Assembly (NCBI GenBank): GCA_016201085.1
Contig: JACQDO010000116.1
Coordinates: 1 to 13,393 of the forward strand
DNA length: 13,393 nucleotides
Source of the DNA: Hyphomicrobiales bacterium
GTDB lineage: Bacteria > Pseudomonadota > Alphaproteobacteria > Rhizobiales > Xanthobacteraceae
Direction: 5' to 3'
Shown here: piece after piece, positions 13,350 through 13,393 of the stretch
How positions within the stretch are numbered: position 1 is the stretch's first letter
How the letters are laid out: every line of letters starts with the position of its first letter
Program-made: the position numbers and the translations under genes
The notes under the pieces: model-generated
The model's database searches: none
The model's input: only the letters and a program-made list of their open reading frames with translations
What the model was told of the DNA's origin: nothing

Positions 13350-13393
13350 CTAAACCTTGAAATGCTTAGAGAGCTTCAGGCTCTGCGCCTGAT
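13350..13393 (-). CDS. C-terminal end of a gene running off the window (copy B)
   Basis: The TAG at 13350-13352 is preceded, on the minus strand, by codons for QAQSLKLSKHFKV, the same C-terminus as the fragment at 12594 apart from the last residue. Only 13 codons are visible, so family and length are unknown. It is likely the intact or longer paralogue of that fragment, with the AT-rich island between the two. Confidence 0.5.
   Translation of the reverse strand, partial: QAQSLKLSKHFKV

Noticed and set aside
1..13393. CRISPR arrays, transposases, rRNA genes
   Set aside because: No regularly spaced repeats, no transposase or integrase motifs and no rRNA-like sequence were seen on either strand.

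Overview
The window is GC-rich (its last 700 bases excepted) and reads as the chromosome of an alphaproteobacterium, most likely Hyphomicrobiales/Rhizobiales (Bradyrhizobium/Rhodopseudomonas/Xanthobacteraceae-like). The evidence is the gene families, strong GGAG-type ribosome sites, and a palindromic GAAGC-rich repeat of a kind I associate with that group. No taxonomic search was possible.

Left part (1-4448), ordinary envelope and housekeeping genes: the C-terminal end of a membrane glycosyltransferase overlaps tail-to-tail with a SCO1/SenC copper chaperone, which is preceded by a 52-residue membrane protein. A secreted polysaccharide deacetylase ends in a clear intrinsic terminator. Then, on the minus strand, come a small secreted protein, a DUF3108 periplasmic protein and a TauE/SafE-type exporter.

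Middle part (4449-7016): a Pfk-2-type phosphofructokinase (pfkB) converges on biotin synthase (bioB). A 390-base divergent intergenic region upstream of bioB carries an FNR/FixK-like box with a -10 element spaced for activation of the next operon.

Core of interest (7017-11910): a split gene cluster for glutaryl-CoA breakdown by the route of strict anaerobes. On the plus strand lie a 71-residue biotin carrier (gcdC), a dehydrogenase resembling the non-decarboxylating glutaryl-CoA dehydrogenase of Desulfococcus (acd), and the carboxyltransferase subunit of glutaconyl-CoA decarboxylase (gcdA). Converging from the minus strand are the membrane ion-pump subunit (gcdB) and a 49-residue OadG-like subunit. 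Together these would oxidise glutaryl-CoA to glutaconyl-CoA, then decarboxylate it to crotonyl-CoA while exporting Na+. In this sequence gcdA is broken by a frameshift that coincides with a loss of about 91 nt. A degenerate C-terminal stub of what looks like a conventional decarboxylating glutaryl-CoA dehydrogenase lies just upstream of the OadG-like gene.

Right part (11911-13393): palindromic repeats, a tRNA-Gly(CCC) with a good promoter, and an EncFtn-type ferritin-like gene with all metal ligands. An AT-rich island follows, with one unrecognised Lys/Ser-rich-headed protein. It is bracketed by two related 3' gene ends that encode the same C-terminal peptide and differ almost only at synonymous positions, which suggests a recombination or insertion site.
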